Below, piece by piece: positions 1-7,859 of a stretch of DNA of 21,267 bases. Origin of the DNA: Comamonas sp. lk (lineage in GTDB: Bacteria > Pseudomonadota > Gammaproteobacteria > Burkholderiales > Burkholderiaceae_C); assembly GCA_945898105.1 (NCBI GenBank), contig CAMDHL010000006.1:1-21267 (forward strand), in the 5' to 3' direction. How positions within the stretch are numbered: the stretch's first letter is position 1; each line of letters begins with the position of its first letter. The position numbers and the translations under genes are program-made. The notes below the pieces were generated by a model. The model was given only the letters and a program-made list of their open reading frames with translations. It was not told the DNA's origin and ran no database searches.

Positions 1-69
1 GTCGCCGCGCATGGGGAAGGGCGTGTCGGGAAGATTCAGGCTACTTCGGTAATCAATGGCTTCAGTCAT
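1..69 (-). CDS. ileS: Isoleucyl-tRNA synthetase, N-terminal fragment (runs off the window)
   Basis: Reading the minus strand from an ATG at 69-67 gives 23 codons, MTEAIDYRSSLNLPDTPFPM followed by RGD, before the window ends. The run LNLPDTPFPMRGDL is the conserved opening of bacterial class I isoleucyl-tRNA synthetase, which charges tRNA-Ile in the cytosol. The catalytic HIGH and KMSKS motifs lie outside the window. It sits 121 bp downstream of ribF on the same strand, the ribF-ileS order usual in beta- and gammaproteobacteria, so the two are probably co-transcribed. No strong ribosome binding site is visible before the ATG. Identification rests on a short but very characteristic stretch. Confidence 0.87.
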   Translation of the reverse strand, partial: MTEAIDYRSSLNLPDTPFPMRGD

Positions 70-190
70 ACAGATCTCAGGTGCTGGCCGTTCGGGCCGT
101 TATCGGGTGGGTTGCGCTACGCCTGAATGGCGGCTTTGGTGCGCGGTGATGGAGCAGGTGGCGCGGGGCAAGGTGCGCCGGAGTGCCCTG

Positions 191-1165
191 TCAAATTCGG
201 GCGGCGAGCCAAGCGCGGGCATCGTCGCAGTCGCGCTGTATCCCTTGGGTCAGGGCGTCCAGGCCATCGTACTTGAGTTCGTCGTGTAGTTTGTGCAGCA
301 GGTCCACGCTAATAATTTTACCGTAGCCCCCGTCTTCGCCCAGGCCAGCGGGCCAGTCCAGACAATGGGTTTCTAGCAGCACGCGCCCGCCATTGACGTC
401 CTTGGGATCCAGTGACGGGCGCACGCCCAGGTTAGCCACCCCGGCAATGGGTTTTTCGCCCAGGCCATGCACCAGCACCACGAAGATGCCGCTGGCAGCG
501 GGCTTCCAGCGTGGAAAGCGCAGGTTCAAGGTACGAAAACCCAGCGTACGCCCGAGTTTGCGGCCATGTACGATGTGCCCGGAAATGCGGTAGGGGCGGC
601 CCAGCAGGCGCGCCGCCTGCGCCATATTGCCATCGGCCAGAGCAGCGCGGACCGCCGAACTAGAGACCCGCAGGCCATGCACCTCGTAGCTGTTCATGCG
701 CGCCACGTCAAAGCCATGGGCCACTCCTGCGGCGTCCAGCATCGAGTAATCCCCGGCGCGTTGGGCACCGAAGCGAAAGTCGTCGCCGACCAACACATAG
801 CGGGCGCCCAGGCCTTGGACCAACACTTTTTGCACAAAATCCTGCGGGCTTTGACCAGCTAGGGCGGCGTTAAAGGGCAGCACTACGGTTTGGTCTACGC
901 CGCACTGGCCTAATTCCTGTAATTTATCGCGGAAAGTGCCCACCCGGCTGGGCGCAAGCTCCGGGCGTTGTAGGTGCAGGGCAAAGTAATCTCGCGGGTG
1001 CGGCTCGAAGGTCAGCACGCAGCTAGGAACGCCGCGCTGCTGGGCTTCGCTGCGAAGGAGGGCGAGCATCGCTTGGTGTCCCCGATGGACACCGTCAAAA
1101 TTGCCAATGGTAAGGGCGCAGGCCGGAGCTAGGCCCGGGTGCTGGTAGCCGCGGAAAAATTGCAT
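191..1165 (-). CDS. ribF: Bifunctional riboflavin kinase / FAD synthetase RibF
   Basis: A 324-residue protein that phosphorylates riboflavin to FMN and adenylylates FMN to FAD in the cytosol. The N-terminal FAD synthetase domain opens with TIGNFDGVHRGHQ (residues 19-31), the nucleotidyltransferase motif with its HxGH-type histidine. The C-terminal riboflavin kinase domain (about 185-320) begins GRPYRISGHIVHGRKLGRTL and continues with FRTLNL, where many families have a proline (PTxN); I recall the FRTLN form as usual in this bacterial group. The LLETH stretch holds the likely catalytic glutamate. Length is normal for the family. The ATG at 1165-1163 gives a typical N-terminus, although the ribosome binding site is weak. 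ileS follows on the same strand. FAD made here is the cofactor of Lpd further along the window. Confidence 0.95.
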   Translation of the reverse strand: MQFFRGYQHPGLAPACALTIGNFDGVHRGHQAMLALLRSEAQQRGVPSCVLTFEPHPRDYFALHLQRPELAPSRVGTFRDKLQELGQCGVDQTVVLPFNAALAGQSPQDFVQKVLVQGLGARYVLVGDDFRFGAQRAGDYSMLDAAGVAHGFDVARMNSYEVHGLRVSSSAVRAALADGNMAQAARLLGRPYRISGHIVHGRKLGRTLGFRTLNLRFPRWKPAASGIFVVLVHGLGEKPIAGVANLGVRPSLDPKDVNGGRVLLETHCLDWPAGLGEDGGYGKIISVDLLHKLHDELKYDGLDALTQGIQRDCDDARAWLAARI

Positions 1166-1337
1166 GAACTGGTATTTTTGTTACTGGCGGCGGCTCCCAG
1201 GTGGCTAGGGGCTTGGCCGTGGTGTCACTGAAACAGGGTATATTGTGACGCAGCCCCTCTCCAGCCTTAGGGCCATCAGCGGGGCCGCCCAGTGTGACGT
1301 GTTTTTCCCGGTGTCTTTGCTGATCTGGAGGAATTGC
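1166..1337. promoter_or_regulatory. Divergent intergenic region between ribF and the HNH nuclease gene
   Basis: These 172 bases separate ribF (leftward) from the HNH gene (rightward) and must hold the promoters of both unless transcription reads in from elsewhere. A TATATT hexamer at 1239-1244 could be a -10 box for the rightward gene, but the TTGGCC at 1213-1218 lies 20 bases before it, too far for a normal sigma-70 spacer. No operator-like repeat stands out. The clearest signal is the GGAGG at 1327-1331, which sets the start of the next gene. Confidence 0.3.
1327..1331 (+). promoter_or_regulatory. Ribosome binding site that fixes the TTG start of the HNH gene
   Basis: GGAGG is followed by a six-base spacer and then TTG at 1338-1340. 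It is the strongest Shine-Dalgarno match near this gene and favours TTG over the upstream GTG at 1245. Confidence 0.7.
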
Positions 1338-1895
1338 TTGAAAGTACTGAAGTTGTCGGCCCAGGGGCTTCCGCAGTCCTGGATTTCCCTCGAACAAGCG
1401 GTCGTCAATTACGCAGCAGGCGAGGTACGCTGGGAGTCCGGCGGCGAGATAGCCGTCTTTCGTGGCGGCCACAATGCCGTGACCGGCTTGCAGTCGGTAA
1501 TCCGCGTTAACAGCATCATCGGCACCCGTGGCGTACCCAATATCAACCCATTTAACTTGCGCCCGGGCCTGACTAACAGCAAGCTGTTCTCGCGCGACCG
1601 CAATGTATGTGCCTACTGCGGCGGCCACTTCCATGAGTCGGACCTGACGCGCGAGCACATCATTCCCTTCGCCCAAAACGGCGTGGACAACTGGATGAAT
1701 GTGGTCACAGCCTGCCGGCCCTGTAACCACCGCAAAAGCCACCGCACGCCCGAGCAGGCGCATATGCCATTGCTCTATGCGCCCTATGTGCCCAGCCTAT
1801 GGGAAGACTTCATACTGCGCAACCGCCGCATCTTGGCCGACCAGATGGAGTTTTTAATGTCCCACGTTCCGCGCTCCTCACGGCTTTTGAGCTAA
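1338..1895 (+). CDS. HNH endonuclease with zinc-binding CxxC pairs (TTG start)
   Basis: A 185-residue protein. The HNH core runs from CAYC (Cys91, Cys94) through EHIIPFAQNG (His107) and NWMNVV (Asn121) to CRPCNHRK (Cys126, Cys129, Asn130, His131), the ββα-metal nuclease fold in which the two CxxC pairs bind structural zinc and the histidines and asparagine bind the catalytic metal. The N-terminal ~85 residues (LKLSAQGLPQSWISLEQAVV onward) have no function I can name. I chose the TTG at 1338 because GGAGG lies six bases before it and the protein then opens MKVLKLSAQG; a GTG at 1245 in the same frame would add 31 unconvincing residues and has no ribosome binding site. There is no methyltransferase or other restriction partner nearby, so the biological target is unknown; such lone HNH genes are common in Burkholderiales chromosomes. 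Confidence 0.85.
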   Translation: MKVLKLSAQGLPQSWISLEQAVVNYAAGEVRWESGGEIAVFRGGHNAVTGLQSVIRVNSIIGTRGVPNINPFNLRPGLTNSKLFSRDRNVCAYCGGHFHESDLTREHIIPFAQNGVDNWMNVVTACRPCNHRKSHRTPEQAHMPLLYAPYVPSLWEDFILRNRRILADQMEFLMSHVPRSSRLLS

Positions 1896-2027
1896 CGCTA
1901 ACCGGGCAATGGCGGCCAATGCCGCTGGTTTTGGCATCGCGCTTTGCCTGAAGCAGTACGGCGGGGCGAAAAATTGATTTAAAAATTGGTTACAGTTCAC
2001 CCTAAAGGTTCGCACAATGCGGACTTG

Positions 2028-2035
2028 CAGGGGGA
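2028..2035 (+). promoter_or_regulatory. Ribosome binding site of ligE
   Basis: CAGGGGGA ends three bases before the ATG at 2039. It supports the long form of the protein, with 19 extra residues before the hydrophobic core of the signal peptide. Confidence 0.6.
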
Positions 2036-2038
2036 ACC

Positions 2039-3022
2039 ATGAGACATCCTATTAGGGCATCAGCCCGTGCGTCGACAACGGCGCCTATTTTTCGTATGAC
2101 AGCGCTTGCATTGGCGGTGGCAGCCGTGTTGGTCGTATGGCCGGCCATCAGCTTTGCTGGCAATCAGGGGTCCGAGCAGGGCACTTCCAAGGCGCAAAAG
2201 TCACTGCCCGCGAATTTGGGTGACCCCAAGGTGAAGCCTGCAGCCCAATTGGCTCCCCTAGGTGAATGGGCGATGCCTTGGGACAAGCGGCTCGATGCAC
2301 GTGAGTTTGCGCTAAGCGAGAAACTCGATGGGGTGCGCGCCCTATGGGACGGTAAAAAACTGCGATTTCGCAGCGGGCGCGAAATCGTAGCCCCGGCTTG
2401 GTTTCTGGCCGCTTTTCCCGCTGCGGCGCTAGATGGTGAACTCTGGATGGGCCGAGGTAGCTTTGACCGCCTTTCCGGAATAGTGCGCAAAGTCAAGCCC
2501 GTAGATGAGGAATGGCGCGAGGTTCGCTACATGGTGTTTGACGCCCCGCTAACCGGCCTGAACTTTAGCCAGCGTTACCAACGTGTGCAGGATTTGCTGT
2601 CCGGCAAAGAGGCGAAATGGTTATTGGTCGTCGCCCAGGCCAATGTGGCCACGGCGCAGGAAGTGCCTGAGCGACTGAAAAACGTGATGGCGCAAGGTGG
2701 CGAAGGCTTGGTTCTACACCATTGGGATGCACTGTGGCAGCCTGGACGTAGCAAACTGCTGCGCAAACTCAAGCCAGAGCCTGACGACGAAGCGCGCGTA
2801 CTCGCCGTGGTGCCCGGGAAAGGCAAACTGAAGGGTCAAATGGGTGGACTTTTGCTCGAGACGCCGGATAAAAAGCGATTTACCCTGGGTACCGGCTTTA
2901 GCAATGCGGTCCGGCGTGCGCCGCCAGCGCTAGGTAGTTGGATCACTTACCGTTACCGTGACCGTACACCAAAAGGGATTCCGCGTTTTGCCAGTTTTTT
3001 GCGGGTCCGGCCCGAGGAGTAG
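2039..3022 (+). CDS. ligE: Exported minimal ATP-dependent DNA ligase, Lig E type
   Basis: A 327-residue ligase that seals nicked DNA using ATP. The adenylation domain shows motif I EKLDGVR with the nucleophilic Lys95, DGE at 132-134, YMVFDAP (164-170), EGLVL (222-226, motif IV) and LLRKLKP (240-246, motif V). An OB-fold domain follows (about 250-325), and there are no extra DNA-binding domains. The N-terminus is a signal peptide: basic residues, a hydrophobic core around 21-37 and a likely cleavage after SFA at residue 40. Lig E enzymes are known as periplasmic minimal ligases, proposed to act on extracellular or incoming DNA. The ATG at 2039 is backed by a strong AGGGGGA ribosome binding site; an internal Met20 would give a shorter signal peptide but has no such site. 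The HNH nuclease gene ends 143 bp upstream on the same strand. Confidence 0.9.
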   Translation: MRHPIRASARASTTAPIFRMTALALAVAAVLVVWPAISFAGNQGSEQGTSKAQKSLPANLGDPKVKPAAQLAPLGEWAMPWDKRLDAREFALSEKLDGVRALWDGKKLRFRSGREIVAPAWFLAAFPAAALDGELWMGRGSFDRLSGIVRKVKPVDEEWREVRYMVFDAPLTGLNFSQRYQRVQDLLSGKEAKWLLVVAQANVATAQEVPERLKNVMAQGGEGLVLHHWDALWQPGRSKLLRKLKPEPDDEARVLAVVPGKGKLKGQMGGLLLETPDKKRFTLGTGFSNAVRRAPPALGSWITYRYRDRTPKGIPRFASFLRVRPEE

Positions 3023-3060
3023 CTGCAAGCCAGGACCCGAAGGCTTTGGCCATTACTTGA

Positions 3061-3079
3061 GGGGCCAGCAACTGGCCTT
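3061..3079 (+). terminator. Possible terminator hairpin after ligE
   Basis: GGGGCCAG and CTGGCCTT form an 8-bp stem (six Watson-Crick pairs and two G-T pairs) around a CAA loop, 38 bases after the ligE stop. The following bases (GCTTCC) are only weakly T-rich, so intrinsic termination is plausible but not certain. Confidence 0.4.
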
Positions 3080-3140
3080 GCTTCCGGTACAGGCCACCCT
3101 CGCTTTTGCTGCCAGCATGAAATCAAATTAAGGGCCCTAG

Positions 3141-3512
3141 GAAGCGGCGCGCCGCATGGATAACTACCCCTTCCAGCTTTCGGGTGGACAAAAACAGCGC
3201 GTGATGATTGCCATCGCCCTGGCCGCCGAACCAGATCTGGTGATAGCCGATGAGCCCACCACCGCGCTGGACGTATCGGTAAAGGCCCAGATCCTCAATT
3301 TATTCAGTGATTTGCAAAAAGAATTGGGTGTGGCCTATTTGTTCATCACCTATATCTTGGGCATTGCGTAATTTCTGGCGCATGACATTGCCGTCATGAA
3401 AGACGGCAAGTTGGTGGGGTACGGCAGCGCAGAGCAGGTGCTAGCGCATCCGCAGCACAGCTATACCCAGGCCTCGCTGCGTTCGGTGCCCCGATTGGCC
3501 CGCCGTGCCTGA
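3141..3512 (+). pseudogene. Remnant of an oligopeptide/dipeptide-type ABC transporter ATPase
   Basis: One reading frame from 3141 to the TGA at 3510-3512 resembles the C-terminal part of peptide ABC ATPases (OppD/OppF, GsiA, YejF class). It contains the signature LSGGQKQR, the Walker B region [13 protein letters not shown] with its D-loop, then after a stop the C-terminal tail LAHDIAVMKDGK through HPQHSYTQASL. The Walker A half is missing: a TAG precedes the first recognisable codon. A TAA at 3369-3371 interrupts the frame. Just before it the text reads FITYILGIA where functional proteins have FITHDLGIV, so the switch histidine of the H-loop is lost as well. The part before the stop ([15 protein letters not shown]) looks like the first ATPase half of a fused GsiA/YejF-type protein and the tail like the second half; an internal fusion is possible but unproven. 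It cannot encode a working ATPase. Confidence 0.85.
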
Positions 3513-3532
3513 GGGCGTTCCTGCCAGTGGGC

Positions 3533-3547
3533 GCAGGCTAGCCCTGC
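3533..3547 (+). other. Small hairpin upstream of the TonB-dependent receptor gene
   Basis: GCAGG and CCTGC form a 5-bp perfect stem around CTAGC, 19 bases before the receptor ATG. It has no T-run. It may be chance or part of the leader; no Fur box or riboswitch core is recognisable in the 54-bp gap after the ABC relic. Confidence 0.2.
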
Positions 3548-3566
3548 TTGCCGCTAAAGTTCGTCT

Positions 3567-5768
3567 ATGCAATTTCTGATCCCGTTCGCCCTCCCCCGGC
3601 GCATTTGCTGGTGGACCCTTTTCATTTCCTCCTGGTCGCTAACTGTCCAAGCACAGGAAACTGGCGCCGAGGCCGGGCCAAGCGCCGGCGCCAAGCTCGA
3701 GCGAGTGGAAATCACTGCCCGCCAAACGGACACCGAGTTACGCCGGCGCGCCAGTACCGCCAAACAGGTTTATGGACGAGAGGAGTTGGACAAATTCGGC
3801 GATACCAATGTGGCCGACGTGTTGCAGCGATTGCCCGGCGTCACTATGCAGGGCAATTCGCCGCGTTTGCGCGGATTAGGTGCGGGCTACACCTTGTTGA
3901 TGATCAATGGCGATCCGGCGCCCCCGGGGTTTGCCCTCGATCAATTGGACCCTTCACAAGTTGAACGTATTGAAGTCAGTAAAGGGCCCAGTGCCAGCCA
4001 AAGTGCACAAGCGGTGGCGGGAAGTATCAACATCATTTTGAAGGAAGCACCCAAGCGGTCGCAACGCGACTTGCGCCTAAGCACCGCGTACCGCTTTGAA
4101 AAACCCACGGTCTCAGGTAGCTTCACCTTCGGCGAAAAATGGGGCGACATGTCACTCGCGCTGCCGATTTCCACCTTTCAGTGGCGCGGCCAGATCAACA
4201 GTGAAAGTGCACGGCAGGTCACGGGCACTGATGGCAATCCTGCTAGTGCTACCCAGCATGGCGACAACCGCTATCAAGGCCAGGGACTCAATATTGCGCC
4301 ACTGCTGACCTGGCGTTTGAGCGAGGACGAAACCTTGACTTGGCAGTCCTTTGTGCAAAGTGGTGCCTGGAACAGCACTACACATTACGATAACCGGATT
4401 TTGTCCGGTTCGCCTGCTTTGGAGGGTGATAGCAGCAACCAGGGTGGCTGGGAATTTGCACGTACGCGTCTGCAATGGGTTAATAATTTTTCCGCTGATG
4501 CACGTATCGAAATTAAAGGCGGTATCCAGGCATCGCACGGAAGGTTTGATAACCAGAGTACGGGCGCGGGTACCCAGCAGCAACGTACCTTAGGTGATAA
4601 CCGCGAGGCTTCTCTGACTCAGGCCGGCAACTACACGCGGCTGCTAAATGAGGCGCATAGCGTCGCGCTTGGTTGGGATCTGGAATGGCGCGAGCGGCAG
4701 GAGCAGCGCGATGCCACGTTGCAGGGGGCGGTCTGGTTGGCCGGTCTTAACGGTCAGGCTTTCGCAGCGCAGGTGCAAAAGACGGCCGTGTTTGTGCAGG
4801 ATGAGTGGCAGATCACTCCGCAATGGTTCGCCACCCTTGGCGTGCGCAATGAAACCATCGATACCCGCAGTCAAGGCAGTAGTTTGGATCTAAGTAATAA
4901 CAGCACGGTTTTTGCGCCGATGTTGCATGTAAGTTATAAATTCGATGCAGCGGGCAAAGACTTGGTGCGGGCTAGCCTTACGCGCAGTTACAAGGCGCCG
5001 GATATCAGCACGCTGTTAGCACGCCCCGCACCGAATAGTTTGTTTGCCGACCTCAGTCAAGCCAACACGGTGCTCGCGCCGGACAACATCGGCAATCCGG
5101 CACTGCGTCCCGAATTGGCTACCGGACTAGACATTGCCTATGAAAAATATCTGAGCCAAGGCGGATTGTTCAGTGTGGGTATTTTCTATCGGCAGATTAA
5201 TGATCTGGTGCGCAGCGTTACATCACAGCAGCAGACAACGGATTACGCAACCGCGCCGCGCTGGGTTTCGCAAGCCGTCAATTTTTCATCCGGCAGGGCA
5301 GCGGGACTGGAGTTGGAACTCAAAGGTCGCGCCGGTGAATTGTTGCCTGCACTGTTTGACGCCAAGTTGCCATTGAACCTGCGCGGAGCGCTGAACTACT
5401 ATCGCTCCGAAGTCGATTCCCTGCCTGGACCAGACAACCGCTTGGACGGGCAGCAGCCGTGGTCAGGCACCTGGGGCATGGACTACCGTTTGGGTATCGC
5501 GCCGATTACCGTCGGGGCAAACCTGGCCTTTACGCCCGATTACGTCACCCGCCAAAGCTTGACCCAGACACTCGATCAAGGGCGCAGCCGCAGCATCGAC
5601 ATGTTCGCTAGGTGGATCTACGCTGAGAATGTGTCGATGCGCCTGGCGTTAAGCAATATTGCACCGCTCGCCAATGAGTCTTTGACCAGCAGCGGCGCGA
5701 ACCAGCAGGTCTATAGTGCGCGCCTGAGTCGCACCGGTATCAACTTCAGTGTGGAAATGAAGCTCTAG
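3567..5768 (+). CDS. TonB-dependent outer-membrane receptor, substrate unknown
   Basis: A 733-residue outer-membrane active transporter. A signal peptide covers residues 1-29 (hydrophobic WWTLFISSWSLTV, cleavage near VQA-Q). A likely TonB box, ERVEITA, sits at 45-51. The plug domain follows with VADVLQRLPGVTM, LRGLGAGYTLLMING and VERIEVSKGPSASQSAQAVAG, the standard plug signature, and then INIILKE. The remaining ~550 residues alternate aromatic and polar residues as in a 22-strand barrel, with long loop-like inserts. The chain ends FSVEMKL, so the last residue is leucine rather than the usual phenylalanine. The gene is alone: no TonB/ExbB/ExbD, siderophore or cobalamin genes lie beside it, and the only transport gene nearby is the dead ABC ATPase upstream. 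Siderophore, haem, cobalamin or another ligand are all possible. The ribosome binding site at 3567 is weak. Confidence 0.88.
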   Translation: MQFLIPFALPRRICWWTLFISSWSLTVQAQETGAEAGPSAGAKLERVEITARQTDTELRRRASTAKQVYGREELDKFGDTNVADVLQRLPGVTMQGNSPRLRGLGAGYTLLMINGDPAPPGFALDQLDPSQVERIEVSKGPSASQSAQAVAGSINIILKEAPKRSQRDLRLSTAYRFEKPTVSGSFTFGEKWGDMSLALPISTFQWRGQINSESARQVTGTDGNPASATQHGDNRYQGQGLNIAPLLTWRLSEDETLTWQSFVQSGAWNSTTHYDNRILSGSPALEGDSSNQGGWEFARTRLQWVNNFSADARIEIKGGIQASHGRFDNQSTGAGTQQQRTLGDNREASLTQAGNYTRLLNEAHSVALGWDLEWRERQEQRDATLQGAVWLAGLNGQAFAAQVQKTAVFVQDEWQITPQWFATLGVRNETIDTRSQGSSLDLSNNSTVFAPMLHVSYKFDAAGKDLVRASLTRSYKAPDISTLLARPAPNSLFADLSQANTVLAPDNIGNPALRPELATGLDIAYEKYLSQGGLFSVGIFYRQINDLVRSVTSQQQTTDYATAPRWVSQAVNFSSGRAAGLELELKGRAGELLPALFDAKLPLNLRGALNYYRSEVDSLPGPDNRLDGQQPWSGTWGMDYRLGIAPITVGANLAFTPDYVTRQSLTQTLDQGRSRSIDMFARWIYAENVSMRLALSNIAPLANESLTSSGANQQVYSARLSRTGINFSVEMKL

Positions 5769-5794
5769 TGCCCTGGCACGCGCCAATGGCACTA
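5766..5794. other. Hairpin between convergent genes (receptor and prlC)
   Basis: TAGTGCC and GGCACTA form a 7-bp perfect stem around a 15-base loop, starting at the receptor stop codon. An alternative 5-bp stem, GTGCC/GGCAC, forms inside it with a 2-base loop. A run of five A follows on the plus strand, which is the wrong base for a plus-strand terminator and the wrong side for the minus-strand one. It may still end or stabilise the converging transcripts. Confidence 0.35.
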
Positions 5795-5810
5795 AAAAGA
5801 GCCTGGCTGC

Positions 5811-7859
5811 TTATCCGCCCATACCCTGATGCCGCAACAGCGCGTCCATGCTGGGCTCGCGTCCACGAAAGGCTTTGAAGGATTCCATGGCCGGGCGGCT
5901 GCCGCCGGCTTCCAAAATCGTGTGCAGGTATTTTTTGCCGGTGGCAGGGTCCGGCGTGCCATCCGAATCGGCGCTTTCTTCAAACGCCGCATAGGCATCA
6001 GCACTTAGCACTTCGGCCCATTTGTAGCTGTAGTAGCCCGCAGCGTAACCACCCGCAAAAATATGGCTGAAGGTATGGACTGAGCGATTGAATTCAGGGC
6101 TAGGCAGCACCGCCACTTCGGCGCGTACGCTATGCAGCAATTCCATTAAATCCGCCGCCGGGTCGTGTGCGCTGTGCAGCAGCATGTCGAACAAAGCAAA
6201 CTCTATTTGACGCATAGTTTGCATGCCGCTTTGGAAATTGCGCGCTGCCAACATTTTGTCAAACAAGGCGCGTGGAAGGGGCTCTCCGCTGTCCACATGG
6301 GCGGTCATATGGCGGATGACACTCCATTCCCAGCAGAAGTTTTCCATAAACTGGCTGGGTAGCTCCACTGCGTCCCATTCCACGCCGCTGATACCGGCTA
6401 CATCGCGTTCGTTCACTTGCGTGAGTAAATGGTGCAGGCCATGGCCGCATTCGTGAAACAAGGTGATCACATCATCGTGCGTGAGCAAGGCTGGCCTCGC
6501 CACGCCATTGACCTCGTTACCCAATGCGAAATTGCACACCAGGTGCGCCACCGGCGTTTGCAATTTGCCGGTATCGGGCCGTAGCCAGCGTCCCAGCACG
6601 CCATCCATCCAGGCACCGCCGCGCTTGCCGCTACGGGCACTCGGGTCCAGGTAAAACTGCCCGATTAAAGTGCCCTGGCGTTCGATACGGAAAAACTTTA
6701 CTTCCGGGTGCCATACCGGCGCAGTGTCGGCTCTGATGCTGACATCAAACAAAGTCTCGACGATTTTGAACAGACCGGCCAGCACTTTGGGAGCCGTGAA
6801 GTACTGCTTGACTTCTTGCTCGCTAAAGGCGTAGCGCGCCTCTTTGAGCTTCTCCCCGATATAAGGCCAGTCCCATGCCTGAGGGTCTCGCAGTTGTAAA
6901 TGCTCTGCGGCAAAAACGCGCAGCTCGGCTACGTCTTTTTCAGCAAAGGGGCGCGCCTTTGTCGCGAGGTCGCGCAAAAAACGGATTACCGTGTCGGGCG
7001 CGTCCGCCATCTTCGGCGCAATCGACAGCGCGGCAAAGTTGGCAAAGCCCAGCAAAGCGGCTTCCTCTTGGCGCAGCGCCAGAATCTCTTGCATCACAGC
7101 ACTATTGTCAAACTTGTGCATCTCAGGCGGCGCCTGAGTGGATGCGCGCGTAGCGTAGGCGCGGTACAAAGTCTGGCGAAGGCTGCTGCTGTGCGCAAAC
7201 TGCATCACCGGCAGGTAGCAGGGCATTTTCAGCGTGAGTTTGAAGCCATCTAGCCCTTCAGCTTGGGCCGCTGCGCGGGCGGCTTCTAAAACATCAGCCG
7301 GAACGCCATCGACTTCTTGGCTACTGGCGTAATAGGCAAAGGCATCGGTAGCGTCTAAAGCGTTTTCACTGAACTTTTGGCCCCGCTCAGCCTGAAGCTC
7401 TTGGATCTGGGCAAAGCGTTCGCGCGCGGCGCCGCTTAGCTCTGCTCCGCCCAATACAAAGTTGCGAATTGCGTTTTTATGCGCCTGCTTTTGTTCTGCG
7501 TTAAGTGTCGCCAAATCCATGGCTTTGTATTTGGCATAGAGCTTTTCATCCGCGCCCAGCCGAGTGAAAAAATCGGTTACTTTGGGGAGGGCAGCGTTAT
7601 AGGCAGCGCGCAGTGCCGGGCTATCGTTGACGCTATTGAGGTGACTGACCGCCCCCCAGGCCACGCCTAGATTCTCCACTGCCACATCTAAAGTGGCCGA
7701 TAGCGCCAGCCATTGCGCGGGGAACTCCGGCCCTGTCACGGTATCGAGTGCCGTTTGCGCTTGCGCTAGCAAGGCCTCTATTGCAGGTTCTACATGCTCA
7801 GGCGCAATCGCGTCAAAACGCGGCAGGCCTTGGCTAGTTAGCAATGGGTTGTCATTCAT
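5811..7859 (-). CDS. prlC: Oligopeptidase A, M3-family zinc metallopeptidase
   Basis: A 682-residue cytosolic peptidase that degrades oligopeptides and cleaved signal peptides; E. coli PrlC is 680 residues, so the gene is full length. The zinc site is HECGH at 469-473 (His469, Glu470, His473) with Glu499 in VELPSQ as the third ligand. The cysteine at the middle position replaces the phenylalanine of the usual HEFGH. The C-terminal region has the family's [20 protein letters not shown]. The open frame extends 43 codons further upstream, but that stretch lies inside folD in another frame and reads as noise. The ATG at 7859-7857 yields the typical opening [18 protein letters not shown] and overlaps the folD stop as ATGA, indicating translational coupling. 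Confidence 0.95.
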   Translation of the reverse strand: MNDNPLLTSQGLPRFDAIAPEHVEPAIEALLAQAQTALDTVTGPEFPAQWLALSATLDVAVENLGVAWGAVSHLNSVNDSPALRAAYNAALPKVTDFFTRLGADEKLYAKYKAMDLATLNAEQKQAHKNAIRNFVLGGAELSGAARERFAQIQELQAERGQKFSENALDATDAFAYYASSQEVDGVPADVLEAARAAAQAEGLDGFKLTLKMPCYLPVMQFAHSSSLRQTLYRAYATRASTQAPPEMHKFDNSAVMQEILALRQEEAALLGFANFAALSIAPKMADAPDTVIRFLRDLATKARPFAEKDVAELRVFAAEHLQLRDPQAWDWPYIGEKLKEARYAFSEQEVKQYFTAPKVLAGLFKIVETLFDVSIRADTAPVWHPEVKFFRIERQGTLIGQFYLDPSARSGKRGGAWMDGVLGRWLRPDTGKLQTPVAHLVCNFALGNEVNGVARPALLTHDDVITLFHECGHGLHHLLTQVNERDVAGISGVEWDAVELPSQFMENFCWEWSVIRHMTAHVDSGEPLPRALFDKMLAARNFQSGMQTMRQIEFALFDMLLHSAHDPAADLMELLHSVRAEVAVLPSPEFNRSVHTFSHIFAGGYAAGYYSYKWAEVLSADAYAAFEESADSDGTPDPATGKKYLHTILEAGGSRPAMESFKAFRGREPSMDALLRHQGMGG

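Noticed and set aside
1245..1337. Upstream GTG start for the HNH gene
   Set aside because: No ribosome binding site before it and the 31 added residues look random, whereas GGAGG plus TTG at 1338 gives a sensible start.
1095..1763. Minus-strand open frame opposite the HNH gene and overlapping ribF
   Set aside because: It overlaps two well-supported genes, and the translation carries no recognisable family features; the HNH motifs on the plus strand are unambiguous.
1338..3022. HNH plus ligase as an anti-phage defence operon
   Set aside because: The ligase has a signal peptide and the nuclease does not, the gap is 143 bp, and no sensor, methylase or other defence gene is nearby.
3513..3566. 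Cobalamin riboswitch or Fur box before the TonB-dependent receptor
   Set aside because: Only 54 bases separate it from the ABC relic, with no riboswitch core and no Fur-like palindrome.
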